Shown here in pieces: positions 8,280-17,084 of a stretch of 64,000 nt of DNA (positions are counted from its first letter, which is position 1; each line of letters starts with the position of its first letter). The notes beneath the pieces were generated by a model, which made no database searches, was not told the origin of the DNA, and saw only the letters and a list, made by a program, of their open reading frames with translations. Source of the stretch: an uncultured Tateyamaria sp. (GTDB lineage Bacteria; Pseudomonadota; Alphaproteobacteria; Rhodobacterales; Rhodobacteraceae). Position numbers and translations under genes: made by a program. Where the stretch lies: NCBI RefSeq assembly GCF_947503045.1, contig NZ_CANNCF010000002.1, positions 651,501 through 715,500 of the forward strand, in the 5' to 3' direction.

Positions 8280-8882
8280 ATGAAGCTTTATCACTCACCC
8301 GCCTCGCCCTTTGTGCGCAAAGTCGTTGTTTTGCTTCATGAATTGGGCAAGGCAGAGGCTGTTGAACTGGCCACGGTACACTCCACCGCGCTGGACTCCG
8401 ACACCAGCCTGATGGCCGCCAACCCGCTGGCGCGCCTGCCTGCGCTGGAGCGGCCCGAGGGCGTGACGCTGTACGATAGTCGGGTGATCACGGCCTATCT
8501 GGATGACCTCTACAAGGGCGGCATGTACCCGACCGGCAGTCGGCGGTGGGAGACGCTGACGCTGGAGGCCACGGGCGACGGGATGATGGATAGCGCTGTG
8601 TCGATGGTCTACGAGATCCGGCTGCGTGATGAAGCGCAGGTGTCTCAAGCGTGGATCGAGGCGCAATGGGCCAAGGTCGAGCGCGGATTGGACGCGCTCA
8701 ACACCCGCTGGATGAGCCATCTGTCGGGGCCTGTGGGGGCCGGCCATATCGCGGTCGGCTGCGCGCTGGGATACCTTGATTTCCGGCACGAGGCGCGCAA
8801 CTGGCGACAGGGGCGCGAGGCGCTGGCGGGGTGGTACGAAGGCTTTGCCGCGCGCGCCTCGATGACGGCCACCGCCCCCTGA
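8280..8882 (+). CDS. Glutathione S-transferase family protein
   Basis: The 200-residue cytoplasmic protein begins MKLYHSPASPFVRKVVVLLHE, the thioredoxin-fold N-domain of GSTs with SPFVRK at the active-site turn. It has the cis-Pro LARLPALE motif at about residues 50-57 and the glutathione-contacting DSRVITAYLD. The C-domain is helical with a YLDFRH segment. It has a GAAAGGAAA ribosome site and probably shares a transcript with the PaiB-like gene. Substrate unknown. Confidence 0.88.
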   Translation: MKLYHSPASPFVRKVVVLLHELGKAEAVELATVHSTALDSDTSLMAANPLARLPALERPEGVTLYDSRVITAYLDDLYKGGMYPTGSRRWETLTLEATGDGMMDSAVSMVYEIRLRDEAQVSQAWIEAQWAKVERGLDALNTRWMSHLSGPVGAGHIAVGCALGYLDFRHEARNWRQGREALAGWYEGFAARASMTATAP

Positions 8883-8982
8883 ACGGGCGGCGCGGCGCAA
8901 CACTTGCGACCCAAAATCCGCCAATGCGGCGAATCGATAGGTTAATGCCATAAAAACAAGGCAAATGGCGTGTATTCGATGC

Positions 8983-9021
8983 GTGCACGACCTGTGCACA
9001 CCCTGTGCACCGGTTGTGCAC
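8983..9021. repeat. Four GTGCAC palindromes with exact 11-bp period
   Basis: The hexamer GTGCAC occurs at 8983, 8994, 9005 and 9016, each separated by a 5-bp spacer (gacct, accct, cggtt). It sits in the 342-bp gap before petA. The exact 11-bp period places all four on one helical face, which suggests cooperative protein binding. No known regulator is assigned. Confidence 0.6.
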
Positions 9022-9059
9022 CGTTCCCGTGGTTAACGCAGCGCGCGGTCTTTCGAGTC

Positions 9060-9074
9060 TTAACAAGGGGTTAA
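9060..9074. promoter_or_regulatory. Candidate CtrA box (TTAA-N7-TTAA) upstream of petA
   Basis: TTAACAAGGGGTTAA matches the alphaproteobacterial CtrA consensus TTAA-N7-TTAA exactly. It is 150 bp before the petA start. Such short sites arise by chance, so function is only a possibility. Apart from this and the GTGCAC array, nothing else was recognised in 8883-9224. Confidence 0.3.
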
Positions 9075-9224
9075 TCAACCCCCCTGCGACCACGTGTGGC
9101 AGATTGCACGCTGGACGCGGGGTCCGGACGGCGCTAGATAGCACGTCAACATTGGTGACGCCGCGCGCGTGACCCGCCTATGTCATTGGCCCTTCGGGGT
9201 CGCTTGGAAACTGGAGAAGTCCCC

Positions 9225-9788
9225 GTGTCCCACGCAGAAGAAGAACACGACGGCGACCGCCGCGATTTCCTGTACTACGCCACAGGCGGTGCAGGTGTTG
9301 TTGTGGCTGGTGCCGCAGTCTGGCCACTGGTCAATCAGATGAACCCGTCTGCGGACGTGCTGGCCCTGTCCTCGATCCGGGTTGACGTCAGCAGCGTTGA
9401 ACCGGGTACACAACTGACCGTCAAATGGCTGGGCAAGCCCGTGTTCATCCGCCGCCGGACCGAAGAAGAGATTGCCGCCGCGCGCGACGTCGCACTCGAA
9501 GACCTGCCGGATCAGGGATCGGAAAACGCCAACGCACCCAACGGCGCGGACGCTTCGGACGAAAACCGTTCGCTCGACGAATCCGGTGAGTGGCTGGTGA
9601 TGATCGGCGTCTGTACGCACCTTGGCTGCGTGCCACTGGGTGATGCGGGCGATTTTGGCGGCTGGTTCTGCCCCTGCCACGGGTCGCACTATGACACATC
9701 GGGCCGCATTCGCCGCGGGCCCGCGCCGCGCAACCTGCCAGTGCCTGTCGCTGAATTCGTGGACGAAACCACGATCAAACTCGGTTAA
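9225..9788 (+). CDS. petA: Cytochrome bc1 complex, Rieske iron-sulfur subunit
   Basis: The 187-residue protein begins at a GTG ([20 protein letters not shown]), with one N-terminal membrane anchor (about residues 15-38) carrying a twin-arginine DRRDFL motif. The [2Fe-2S] ligands are visible in CTHLGC (Cys130, His132) and CPCHGSH (Cys149, His152); the Cys135/Cys151 disulfide pair is also present. The GTG at 9225 is preferred over the ATG at 9180 because of the GGAGA ribosome site and family length. It passes electrons from quinol to cytochrome c1 on the periplasmic side. It is the first gene of petABC. Confidence 0.96.
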   Translation: MSHAEEEHDGDRRDFLYYATGGAGVVVAGAAVWPLVNQMNPSADVLALSSIRVDVSSVEPGTQLTVKWLGKPVFIRRRTEEEIAAARDVALEDLPDQGSENANAPNGADASDENRSLDESGEWLVMIGVCTHLGCVPLGDAGDFGGWFCPCHGSHYDTSGRIRRGPAPRNLPVPVAEFVDETTIKLG

Positions 9789-9802
9789 GGGAGAAAACGA
9801 CC

Positions 9803-11146
9803 ATGGGTGGAATTCCTCACGACCATTACGAACCGAAGGCCCCTTGGGAAAAAGGTCTGGCCAAGCGGTTGCCGATTGTTGGCCTGCTTTATGACACGCT
9901 GATGATCCCGACGCCGAAAAACCTGAACTGGATGTGGATCTGGGGTATCGTTCTGACCTTCTGTCTGGCGCTGCAGATCATCACCGGCATCGTTCTGGTG
10001 ATGCACTACACGCCACATGTAGATTACGCCTTCTCTTCGGTTGAGCACATCATGCGCAACGTGAATGGCGGCGCCATGCTGCGCTACCTGCACATGAACG
10101 GCGCCTCGCTGTTCTTTGTCGCTGTGTATGCGCACATCTTCCGCGGTCTCTATTACGGGTCCTACAAGGCCCCACGCGAGATCACATGGATCATCGGCAT
10201 GCTGATTTACGTGCTGATGATGGGCACCGCCTTTATGGGCTACGTGCTGCCATGGGGTCAGATGTCGTTCTGGGGCGCCACCGTGATCACCGGCCTGTTC
10301 GGCGCGATCCCCTTTGTGGGTGAGGCGCTGCAGACCTGGTTGCTGGGCGGGCCTGCCGTGGACAACGCCACGCTGAACCGCTTCTTCAGCCTGCATTACC
10401 TGCTGCCTTTCGTCATTGCGGGTCTTGTCGTCCTGCATATCTGGGCCTTCCACACCACCGGCAACAACAACCCCACCGGGGTTGAGGTGCGCCGTGGATC
10501 GAAGGAAGAGGCAGAGAAAGACACGCTGCCTTTCTGGCCCTATTTCGTGATCAAGGACCTGTTTGCGCTGGCCGTGATCCTGGTCGTGTTCTTTGCGATT
10601 GTCGGCTACATGCCGAACTATCTGGGCCACCCGGACAACTACATCGAGGCCAACGCGCTTGCCACACCTGCGCACATTGTTCCGGAATGGTACTTCCTGC
10701 CGTTCTACGCGATCCTGCGTGCCTTCACGGATGAGGTCTGGGTTGTGCAGATTGCCGGGTTCCTGACCGGGGGCATCGTGGACGCCAAGTTCTTTGGTGT
10801 GGTTGCGATGTTCGGGGCGATTGTGGCGATGGCGCTGGCGCCGTGGCTTGACACATCGTCCGTCCGTTCGGGCCGCTATCGCCCCATGCTGAAATGGTGG
10901 TTCTGGCTGCTGGTCGTGGACTTCTTTGTCCTGATGTGGGTTGGCGCGATGCCTGCCGAAGAGCCGTTCAACACGATTTCGCTGATCGCCTCTGCCTACT
11001 GGTTTGCCTACTTCCTCGTGATCCTGCCGCTGCTTGGCGTGATCGAGAAACCGGAAGCGCAGCCTGCGACCATCGAAGAAGACTTTGCCGCACATTATGG
11101 TGGTGGCGATGCGGGCAAGGCCCCATCGACACAGCCAGCGGAATAA
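9803..11146 (+). CDS. petB: Cytochrome bc1 complex, cytochrome b
   Basis: The 447-residue membrane protein has eight predicted helices. Haem-ligand histidines are seen in helix B ([20 protein letters not shown]) and helix D ([10 protein letters not shown]...[10 protein letters not shown]). The quinol-oxidation site PEWY motif is present ([15 protein letters not shown] at about residue 293). It binds two b haems and forms the Qo and Qi sites. The full-length form (about 440 residues, not split) is the proteobacterial type. It starts 14 bp after petA with a GGGAGAA ribosome site. Confidence 0.97.
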   Translation: MGGIPHDHYEPKAPWEKGLAKRLPIVGLLYDTLMIPTPKNLNWMWIWGIVLTFCLALQIITGIVLVMHYTPHVDYAFSSVEHIMRNVNGGAMLRYLHMNGASLFFVAVYAHIFRGLYYGSYKAPREITWIIGMLIYVLMMGTAFMGYVLPWGQMSFWGATVITGLFGAIPFVGEALQTWLLGGPAVDNATLNRFFSLHYLLPFVIAGLVVLHIWAFHTTGNNNPTGVEVRRGSKEEAEKDTLPFWPYFVIKDLFALAVILVVFFAIVGYMPNYLGHPDNYIEANALATPAHIVPEWYFLPFYAILRAFTDEVWVVQIAGFLTGGIVDAKFFGVVAMFGAIVAMALAPWLDTSSVRSGRYRPMLKWWFWLLVVDFFVLMWVGAMPAEEPFNTISLIASAYWFAYFLVILPLLGVIEKPEAQPATIEEDFAAHYGGGDAGKAPSTQPAE

Positions 11147-11159
11147 GGAGAGACTGCAC

Positions 11160-11948
11160 ATGTTCAAGACACTTGCAGCAAGTGCGGTGGCGGCGGTCAT
11201 GCTGGCCACCAGCGCCTTCGCCGCCGGCGAAGCCACCGGTCACGTGGAAAACGTCGACTTTTCCTTTGACGGTCCGTTCGGGTCCTATGATCAGAACCAG
11301 TTGCAGCGTGGGTTGCAGATCTACACCGAGATCTGTGCCGCCTGTCACGGTCTGAAATTCGTTCCCCTGCGCACGCTGGGTGACGAGGGTGGCCCTGCAC
11401 TGCCCGAGGATCAGGTGCGTGCCTATGCGGAGTTCTACGAGGTCTTTGACCCCGAGCTGGACGATTTCCGCACGGCCACGCCAAGCGATCACTTTCCCGC
11501 CTCCAATCTGGAAAACGCGCCGGATCTGAGCCTGATGGCCAAGGCCCGTGCCGGGTTCCACGGTCCCTACGGTCTGGGCATCAACCAGTTGATGAACGGT
11601 ATTGGTGGTCCGGAATATATCACTGCCCTGCTCACCGGGTATACCGGCGAGGAAAAGGAAGAAGCCGGTGCGGTTCTTTACGAAAACACCATCTTCCCCG
11701 GTGGCTGGATCGCGATGGCCCCGCCCCTTTATGGCGATGATCTCGAGTTTGCCGATGGCCATGCCACCGACCTGCACCATCTGTCCGAAGACGTGTCGGC
11801 CTTTCTGATGTGGACCGCCGAGCCCAAGCTGGTCGCTCGCAAGCAGGCTGGTTTTGTCGGCGTGGTGTTCCTGACCATCCTGTCGGTGCTGCTGTACCTG
11901 ACCAACAAGCGCATCTGGGCGCCGGTCAAGGCGCGCTACAAGAAGTAA
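11160..11948 (+). CDS. petC: Cytochrome bc1 complex, cytochrome c1
   Basis: The 262-residue protein has a signal peptide ([21 protein letters not shown]), haem-attachment motif CAACH (Cys59-His63), a [15 protein letters not shown] segment supplying the distal Met ligand, and a C-terminal membrane anchor (about residues 235-252) followed by a basic tail. It accepts electrons from the Rieske subunit and hands them to soluble cytochrome c. The ATG at 11160 has an AAGGAGAG ribosome site; upstream ATGs lie inside petB. It is the last gene of the operon and is followed by a terminator. Confidence 0.96.
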   Translation: MFKTLAASAVAAVMLATSAFAAGEATGHVENVDFSFDGPFGSYDQNQLQRGLQIYTEICAACHGLKFVPLRTLGDEGGPALPEDQVRAYAEFYEVFDPELDDFRTATPSDHFPASNLENAPDLSLMAKARAGFHGPYGLGINQLMNGIGGPEYITALLTGYTGEEKEEAGAVLYENTIFPGGWIAMAPPLYGDDLEFADGHATDLHHLSEDVSAFLMWTAEPKLVARKQAGFVGVVFLTILSVLLYLTNKRIWAPVKARYKK

Positions 11949-11972
11949 GCGATCTGTTTGTGGATCGGGATG

Positions 11973-12000
11973 AAGCCCTGCCTTTTGGTGGGGCTTTTTC
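11973..12000 (+). terminator. Terminator after petC
   Basis: AAGCCCTGCC-TTTT-GGTGGGGCTTTTTCTTTT folds into a GC-rich stem with two G-U pairs and a TTTT loop, followed by a U-rich tract, 25 bp after the petC stop. Confidence 0.75.
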
Positions 12001-12063
12001 TTTTGGACCGGGCGCAGGACACCTGCGCCTTACGTGCCGGTTGGAATGGGTGGCTGGTGTCAG

Positions 12064-12119
12064 AGGGGCTCTGCCCCCGCACATGCGCGCGTCCCCGGGA
12101 TTTTTTTGAAACAGAGAAG
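12064..12119 (+). repeat. Dispersed GGGGC-hairpin repeat, copy 1
   Basis: This copy has GGGGCTCTGCCCC (hairpin), a short GC-rich spacer, then CCCCGGGATTTTTTT GAAA CAGAGAAG. It lies between the convergent petC and mtaB genes. Related copies are at 15997, 19095, 24338 (inverted) and 27030. Confidence 0.75.
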
Positions 12120-12153
12120 CAGGGGGTAAGGCGTACCTGTGGTGCGCCCGGGC

Positions 12154-13401
12154 TCAGGCGGTGAGCTGGGTGTCAGTGTGGGATGTGATCTGCGCGGTCA
12201 CGATCTGGCCCTCAGGCTGTGGCTGATCAAAGTGCACTTCGGTGAACTGTTCGGTGCGGCCCATGGTCGGGTTTTCCATCAGCACGCGGTGGGTTTTGCC
12301 CACTTGTGCGTTCAGGTGCGATGCCACCTGTGCGGCCCCGGCTGCGCGCAGCCGTGCGGCCCGTTCCTTGATCGCTGTGCCGTTCACCTGCGGCATGCGC
12401 GCCGCTGGCGTGCCCGGACGGGGGGAGTAGGGGAACACATGCAGCCAGGTCAGGTCGCAGTCCTTGACCAGCGCGAGGGACTGCTCGAAATGCGCCTCGG
12501 TCTCGGTGGGGAAGCCTGCGATGATGTCTGCGCCAAAAGTCATATCGGGCCGCAGGCGCCGCGCTTCTTGCGCAAAGCGGATGGCGTCATCGCGCCCGTG
12601 CCGCCGCTTCATCCGTTTGAGGATCAGGTTGTCCCCGTGTTGCAGCGACAGGTGGAGGTGCGGCATGAGGCGCTGTTCGGTCGTAATGGCGCCCATAAGC
12701 GCCTCGTCCACCTCGATCGAATCGATCGAGCTGATCCGCAGGCGCGGCAGGTCAGGCACCAGTTTGAGGATGCGCGTCACCAGATCGCCGAGGCGCGGTT
12801 CAGAGGGCAGATCGGCGCCCCATGAGGTCAGATCGACCCCGGTCAGCACCACCTCGTTAAAGCCGCGATCCACCAGCCGTTTGATCTGGTCCACCACAAC
12901 GCCCGCCGGGACCGAGCGGGAATTGCCCCGCCCGAAGGGAATGATGCAGAAGGTGCAGCGGTGATCGCAACCATTCTGGACCTGCACGTAAGCCCGGCTG
13001 CGGGTGCCGAAACCGTCGATCAGGTGCCCTGCGGTTTCGGTGACAGACATGATGTCGTCGACCTGCACCGGCTCGGTGCCGAAATCGCCTGCAAGGCCCT
13101 CCCAAGTGCTGGCCTGCATCTTTTCGGTGTTGCCGATAACCACGTCCACCTCGTCCATGGCGGCAAATGTGTCGGGTTCGGTCTGGGCCGCGCAGCCCGT
13201 GACGATCAGGCGGGCATCAGGATGGGTGCGGCGCAGCTTGCGGATGTCCTGGCGGGCCTTGCGCACCGCCTCGGCCGTCACGGCACAGGTGTTGACCACC
13301 ACGGCGTTGCCAAGCCCGGCGCCTGCGGCCAGTTCCTCCATCGCCTTGGTCTCGTAGGCGTTGAGGCGGCAGCCGTGGTTGGAAAAGACGGGTGCGCTCA
13401 T
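12154..13401 (-). CDS. mtaB: tRNA t6A37 methylthiotransferase MtaB
   Basis: The 415-residue radical-SAM enzyme converts t6A37 to ms2t6A37 in ANN-decoding tRNAs. N-terminal MTTase cluster ligands are Cys11, Cys39 and Cys70 (HGCRLNAYE, VNTCAVT, VTGCAAQ). The radical-SAM CxxxCxxC is Cys145/149/152 (GCDHRCTFCIIP), followed by the TRAM-like C-terminus. The HGCRLN start distinguishes MtaB from MiaB. It overlaps dapF by ATGA (13398-13401), so the pair is an operon read right to left. It converges on petC. Confidence 0.93.
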   Translation of the reverse strand: MSAPVFSNHGCRLNAYETKAMEELAAGAGLGNAVVVNTCAVTAEAVRKARQDIRKLRRTHPDARLIVTGCAAQTEPDTFAAMDEVDVVIGNTEKMQASTWEGLAGDFGTEPVQVDDIMSVTETAGHLIDGFGTRSRAYVQVQNGCDHRCTFCIIPFGRGNSRSVPAGVVVDQIKRLVDRGFNEVVLTGVDLTSWGADLPSEPRLGDLVTRILKLVPDLPRLRISSIDSIEVDEALMGAITTEQRLMPHLHLSLQHGDNLILKRMKRRHGRDDAIRFAQEARRLRPDMTFGADIIAGFPTETEAHFEQSLALVKDCDLTWLHVFPYSPRPGTPAARMPQVNGTAIKERAARLRAAGAAQVASHLNAQVGKTHRVLMENPTMGRTEQFTEVHFDQPQPEGQIVTAQITSHTDTQLTA

Positions 13402-14237
13402 AGCGACTGCAGAAAGCTGGGGGTCAGGACGCCGTCAAAAACATGGGCCGTGGGACCGGACATCCAGACGCCGTCCTCGCGCCAGTCGATGTCGAGCGTG
13501 CCGCCATCAAGATCGATACGGACTGTGCGCCCTGTCAGACCCTTGCGCGCTGCGGCGACAGCCACGGCGCAGGAAGACGAGCCGGAGGCCAGTGTGATGC
13601 CTGTGCCCCGCTCCCAGACGCGCATACGGATGTGGTCGGGCCCAAGCAGTTGGGCAAATTGCACATTGGTGCGTTCGGGAAACAGCGGGTGGTGTTCGAT
13701 CTCGGGCCCGCGCGCGGCCAGATCGATGGAAGCGACATCCTCGACAAAGAAGGTGCAGTGCGGATTGCCCATGCCGGTGCCCACAGGTGTACCGTCGATG
13801 GGCAGGGCCAGCGTGTCCACATCGCGGGCCAGTGGGATGCCCTGCCAGTCGAGCAGCGGGTGGCCCATGTTGACGGCCGTGACCCCGTCCGCGCTGCGCA
13901 CAGCCTGCAGGGTGCCCCGCCCGGTGATGGCGATGCTGAGGGCGTCCGCCCCGTTCAGCCCCATTTCGCGCGCCGCAATACAGCGTGTGGCGTTGCCGCA
14001 GGCCGACGAATGGGACCCATCGGCGTTGTAGAATGTGATCGTCAGATCGTCGCCTTCGGTGATGACGGCCAGCTGATCAAACCCCACCCCGCGATGCCGA
14101 TCCGCCAATGCCTGCACCAGGTTTTCGGACAGCGTCACGGGCCGCGTGCGCGCGTCCACAACGACAAAGTCATTGCCCAGCCCGTGCATCTTCATGAAGG
14201 GCCAACCGGAGGTCACAGGTTCATGCATGGCGCGCAT
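13398..14237 (-). CDS. dapF: Diaminopimelate epimerase
   Basis: The protein (279 residues from the first ATG) has both catalytic cysteines in the expected contexts: SSACGNATRC (Cys80) and ASGSSSCAVAVA near residue 220, plus the MKMHGLGNDFVVVDAR opening. It interconverts LL- and meso-diaminopimelate, for lysine and peptidoglycan synthesis. An alternative ATG at 14228 (MHEPVTSG) fits equally well; no clear ribosome site decides. It is the first gene of the dapF-mtaB pair. Confidence 0.95.
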   Translation of the reverse strand: MRAMHEPVTSGWPFMKMHGLGNDFVVVDARTRPVTLSENLVQALADRHRGVGFDQLAVITEGDDLTITFYNADGSHSSACGNATRCIAAREMGLNGADALSIAITGRGTLQAVRSADGVTAVNMGHPLLDWQGIPLARDVDTLALPIDGTPVGTGMGNPHCTFFVEDVASIDLAARGPEIEHHPLFPERTNVQFAQLLGPDHIRMRVWERGTGITLASGSSSCAVAVAAARKGLTGRTVRIDLDGGTLDIDWREDGVWMSGPTAHVFDGVLTPSFLQSL

Positions 14238-14335
14238 ATAACGCCGTGCCTTTGGGGAATCCAGTATGTCGCAGAAAAACAGCCGAGAATCGGCTTGACC
14301 CGGCTGCCCGCCCTTTCTAGATAGGCCGCCTAGTG

Positions 14336-14411
14336 GGGCCGTTAGCTCAGTTGGTAGAGCAGCTGACTTTTAATCAGCGGGTCGCAGGTTCGAACCCTGC
14401 ACGGCTCACCA
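14336..14411 (+). tRNA. tRNA-Lys (anticodon TTT)
   Basis: The 76-nt cloverleaf has acceptor GGGCCGT paired with ACGGCTC, D-arm AGCTCAGTTGGTAGAGC, anticodon stem-loop GCTGA-CTTTTAA-TCAGC with anticodon TTT, T-arm with GGTTCGAACCC, discriminator A and an encoded CCA. A short T-run follows at once. Confidence 0.98.
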
Positions 14412-14537
14412 TTTTTCCGACATCTGTTAGGTTTCGGGTCGCCGATCGGGCGTGCCTGTTCCTTTTGACGGTGAACGGGCCAAACGGACCGGTTTTTGAG
14501 GATTCCCTTGGGCCGCGTGCAGAGTTATAGCTGCGTC

Positions 14538-15263
14538 ATGGCCAAAAAGAGCAGTGCCTCAAAAAAGAAAACCGCAAAGAAGCGGCCCCTGAACCTGAAA
14601 CGCTGGCTTATGCGCTGGACGCTGCGGCTCGTGGCTGTGGTGTTTCTGCTGGCTGTGGCCGTGACCCTGTTGTGGGGGCTGCTGAACCCGCCGACGACCT
14701 TTTACATGCTGCAGGAATCGCGCCGTTTGGGCGGGGTCGAGAGGACTTGGGTTGATATCGAACAGATTGCCCCGATCATGCCGCGCGCGGCTGTGGCCGC
14801 CGAGGATGCCAATTTCTGCCTGCATTGGGGGCTCGATGTCACCGCTATCCGCAATGCCATTGACGAGGGTGGCGGGCGTGGTGCCTCCACCATCAGCCAG
14901 CAGGTCGTCAAGAACGTCTATCTCTGGCATGGCCGGTCGTGGCTGCGCAAAGTGATGGAGGCCGGCATGACCCCGCTGGTCGAGGCCTTGTGGTCCAAGA
15001 AACGCATTCTTGAAGTCTATCTGAACGTGGCCGAATTCGATGAGGGCGTGTTTGGCATCGAGGCCGCCGCGCAACACTATTTCGGTGTGGATGCCGCGTC
15101 GCTTAGCAACGTGCAGGCGGCCCGCCTTGCCGCGATCCTGCCGGATCCCAAGGGGCGGTCGGCCGGAAAACCCTCGAATTACGTGCGAAAACGGGCCAGT
15201 CAGATCCTGGACGGAGCGGCCACGATCCGCGCGGATGGCCGTGCCCGTTGTTTCCAGAGTTGA
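14538..15263 (+). CDS. mtgA: Monofunctional biosynthetic peptidoglycan transglycosylase
   Basis: The 241-residue protein has a lysine-rich N-terminus, one membrane anchor (about residues 28-50), then a GT51 domain: the catalytic Glu in AVAAEDANFCLHWG (about Glu89), GGGRGASTISQQVVKNVYL, and the RKVMEAGMTPLVEALWSKKRI segment. It polymerises lipid II glycan chains in the periplasm without transpeptidation. ATG 14538 is preferred to the upstream in-frame start at 14496. It lies just downstream of tRNA-Lys. Confidence 0.94.
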   Translation: MAKKSSASKKKTAKKRPLNLKRWLMRWTLRLVAVVFLLAVAVTLLWGLLNPPTTFYMLQESRRLGGVERTWVDIEQIAPIMPRAAVAAEDANFCLHWGLDVTAIRNAIDEGGGRGASTISQQVVKNVYLWHGRSWLRKVMEAGMTPLVEALWSKKRILEVYLNVAEFDEGVFGIEAAAQHYFGVDAASLSNVQAARLAAILPDPKGRSAGKPSNYVRKRASQILDGAATIRADGRARCFQS

Positions 15264-15318
15264 AAATGTTGCGCCTTAGGTGCATGGATGCCAGACCAAT
15301 ACTTGCCTCGGATTGATC

Positions 15319-15984
15319 ATGGCCCGACTGTTTCACGTTCCTCTGTCTCCGTTCTGCCGCAAGGTGCGCCTGTCTCTGGCCGAAAAGAAGATCGAGGTGG
15401 AACTGGTCGAAGAGCGCTACTGGGAGGCCGAGCCCGATTTCCTGCGTCGCAACCCCGCCGCCAAAGTGCCCGTGCTGCGCCTTGACGGTGTGATGATGAG
15501 CGAAAGTGCCGCCATCTGCGAATACATTGAGGAAACCCGCCCCGAGCCGTCCCTGATGCCGAAAGGCCCCGAAGAACGGCTGGAAGTCCGCCGACTGGTC
15601 GGTTGGTTCGATGACAAGTTTCACAACGAGGTGACCTCGAAGCTGCTTTATGAGCGGGTCAACAAGAAGGTGATGGGGCAGGGATTTCCGGACAGTCGCA
15701 ACGTCAAGGATGGCGCCAAGGCGATCAAGTATCACCTCGACTACATGGCGTGGCTGCTGGATCATCGCCGCTGGCTGGCGGGCGACGTGATGACGCTGGC
15801 AGATTTTGCCGCCGCCGCGCATCTGTCGTCGCTGGATTATATCTCGGACGTGGACTGGAACCGCTGCGAGGTGGTCAAGGACTGGTACGCCAAGATCAAG
15901 TCCCGCCCGGCCTTCCGTTCGATCCTTGCCGACCAGGTGTCGGGGTTCCCGCCGCCGAAGCACTACAATGATCTGGATTTCTAG
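15319..15984 (+). CDS. Glutathione S-transferase family protein
   Basis: The 221-residue cytoplasmic protein begins [22 protein letters not shown] with a Ser-Pro-Phe-Cys turn at the active site, then the cis-Pro KVPVLRLDG and the [12 protein letters not shown] glutathione contacts. A helical C-domain follows, ending in [11 protein letters not shown]. This form is widespread in alphaproteobacteria; substrate is unknown. The ATG at 15319 gives the standard start; the upstream in-frame extension lacks GST features. It is not closely similar to the GST at 8280. Confidence 0.87.
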   Translation: MARLFHVPLSPFCRKVRLSLAEKKIEVELVEERYWEAEPDFLRRNPAAKVPVLRLDGVMMSESAAICEYIEETRPEPSLMPKGPEERLEVRRLVGWFDDKFHNEVTSKLLYERVNKKVMGQGFPDSRNVKDGAKAIKYHLDYMAWLLDHRRWLAGDVMTLADFAAAAHLSSLDYISDVDWNRCEVVKDWYAKIKSRPAFRSILADQVSGFPPPKHYNDLDF

Positions 15985-15996
15985 AGGCGGATGACG

Positions 15997-16045
15997 GACC
16001 GGGGGCCTGCCCCCGGACCCCCGGGATTTTTTTGAAACAGAGAAG
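15997..16045 (+). repeat. Dispersed GGGGC-hairpin repeat, copy 2, running into queG
   Basis: The copy reads GGGGGCCTGCCCCCGG, then CCCCCGGGATTTTTTT, GAAA and CAGAGAAG. The sequence from the T-run onward is nearly identical to copy 1. The TTG at 16032, the only usable upstream start of queG, lies in the repeat. Confidence 0.75.
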
Positions 16046-17075
16046 TCAGACCCTGAAAGAGCGTGTCGTCGCGCAGGCTCTGGCAGAGGGGTTTGTGATG
16101 GCCCGCATCTGTCGTCCGGATGCAGTGCCGCAGGTGGCCGCGCGCTTGGACGCCTTTGTCGCGGCCGGGTATCACGGGCAGATGGGTTGGATGGCCGATC
16201 GGATGCATTGGCGCGCTGATCCCTCAGCGTTGTGGCCCGAGGCCCGATCGGTTTTGATGCTGGCCGAAAGCTATGCGCCGGAGCATGACCCGCTGGCCGT
16301 GTTACAGCGCCCTGATCTGGGGGCCGTGTCGGTCTATGCCCAGGGGCGCGATTACCATGACATCGTGAAAAAGCGGCTGAAGCGATTGGCCCGTTGGCTC
16401 ATCGAGGAGGCCGGTGGCGAAGTGAAGGTGTTTGTCGACACCGCACCCGTGCCGGAGAAAGCGTTGGGCCAGGCGGCGGGTCTGGGCTGGCAGGGCAAAC
16501 ATACCAATCTGGTGAGCCGGGAATGGGGCAATTGGGCCTTTTTAGGCTCTGTTTTTACGACGTTGGAGTTGGAGGCAGATGCTGCCGAACCGGATCATTG
16601 CGGGTCCTGCCGCGCCTGTCTGGACGTGTGCCCGACGGATGCTTTTCCCGCCCCCTATCGCCTCGATGCGCGGCGCTGCATTTCCTACCTGACCATCGAA
16701 CACAAGGGCCCGGTGGATGTCGACCTGCGCGCGGCACTCGGCAATCGCATCTATGGCTGTGACGATTGTCTGGCCGTCTGTCCGTGGAACAAGTTCGCCG
16801 TGGCCGCGTCCGATCTGCGTTACCTCGGGGCTGTTGGTGCCCCGCCATTGGCCGAATTGGTACAGCTCGATGATGCCGCCTTTCGCGCCCGCTTTTCCGG
16901 CTCGCCGGTCAAACGGATCGGGCGGGACCGGTTTGTACGTAATGTGCTTTATGCCATCGGGAATTCGGGCGATACGGGTCTGATTCAGCTGGCGCAAGGC
17001 CTGTTCAATGACGCGGATGAGGCGGTTGCAGATGCGGCACGCTGGGCCGTGGCCCGGTTGAGAGGCGAGACGTAG
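16032..17075 (+). CDS. queG: Epoxyqueuosine reductase
   Basis: The 347-residue protein reduces epoxyqueuosine to queuosine in tRNA, using cobalamin and two [4Fe-4S] clusters. Cluster ligands are in [12 protein letters not shown] and [11 protein letters not shown]; the [26 protein letters not shown] core is diagnostic. The N-terminal helix ([14 protein letters not shown]) aligns with the family, so the first ATG downstream (residue 23) would truncate it. The likely start is therefore the TTG at 16032, which lies inside a dispersed repeat. A hydantoinase-like gene follows 9 bp downstream. Confidence 0.93.
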   Translation: MKQRSQTLKERVVAQALAEGFVMARICRPDAVPQVAARLDAFVAAGYHGQMGWMADRMHWRADPSALWPEARSVLMLAESYAPEHDPLAVLQRPDLGAVSVYAQGRDYHDIVKKRLKRLARWLIEEAGGEVKVFVDTAPVPEKALGQAAGLGWQGKHTNLVSREWGNWAFLGSVFTTLELEADAAEPDHCGSCRACLDVCPTDAFPAPYRLDARRCISYLTIEHKGPVDVDLRAALGNRIYGCDDCLAVCPWNKFAVAASDLRYLGAVGAPPLAELVQLDDAAFRARFSGSPVKRIGRDRFVRNVLYAIGNSGDTGLIQLAQGLFNDADEAVADAARWAVARLRGET

Positions 17076-17084
17076 GGGGCGAAC

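Noticed and set aside
8983-9021. CRISPR array or DnaA-box cluster
   Set aside because: Units are 6 bp with 5-bp spacers, far too short for CRISPR, and GTGCAC does not match the DnaA box TTATCCACA.
9785-11236. A 483-codon minus-strand ORF across petB
   Set aside because: It mirrors the cytochrome b gene exactly and its translation is His/Gln/Arg-rich and domainless.
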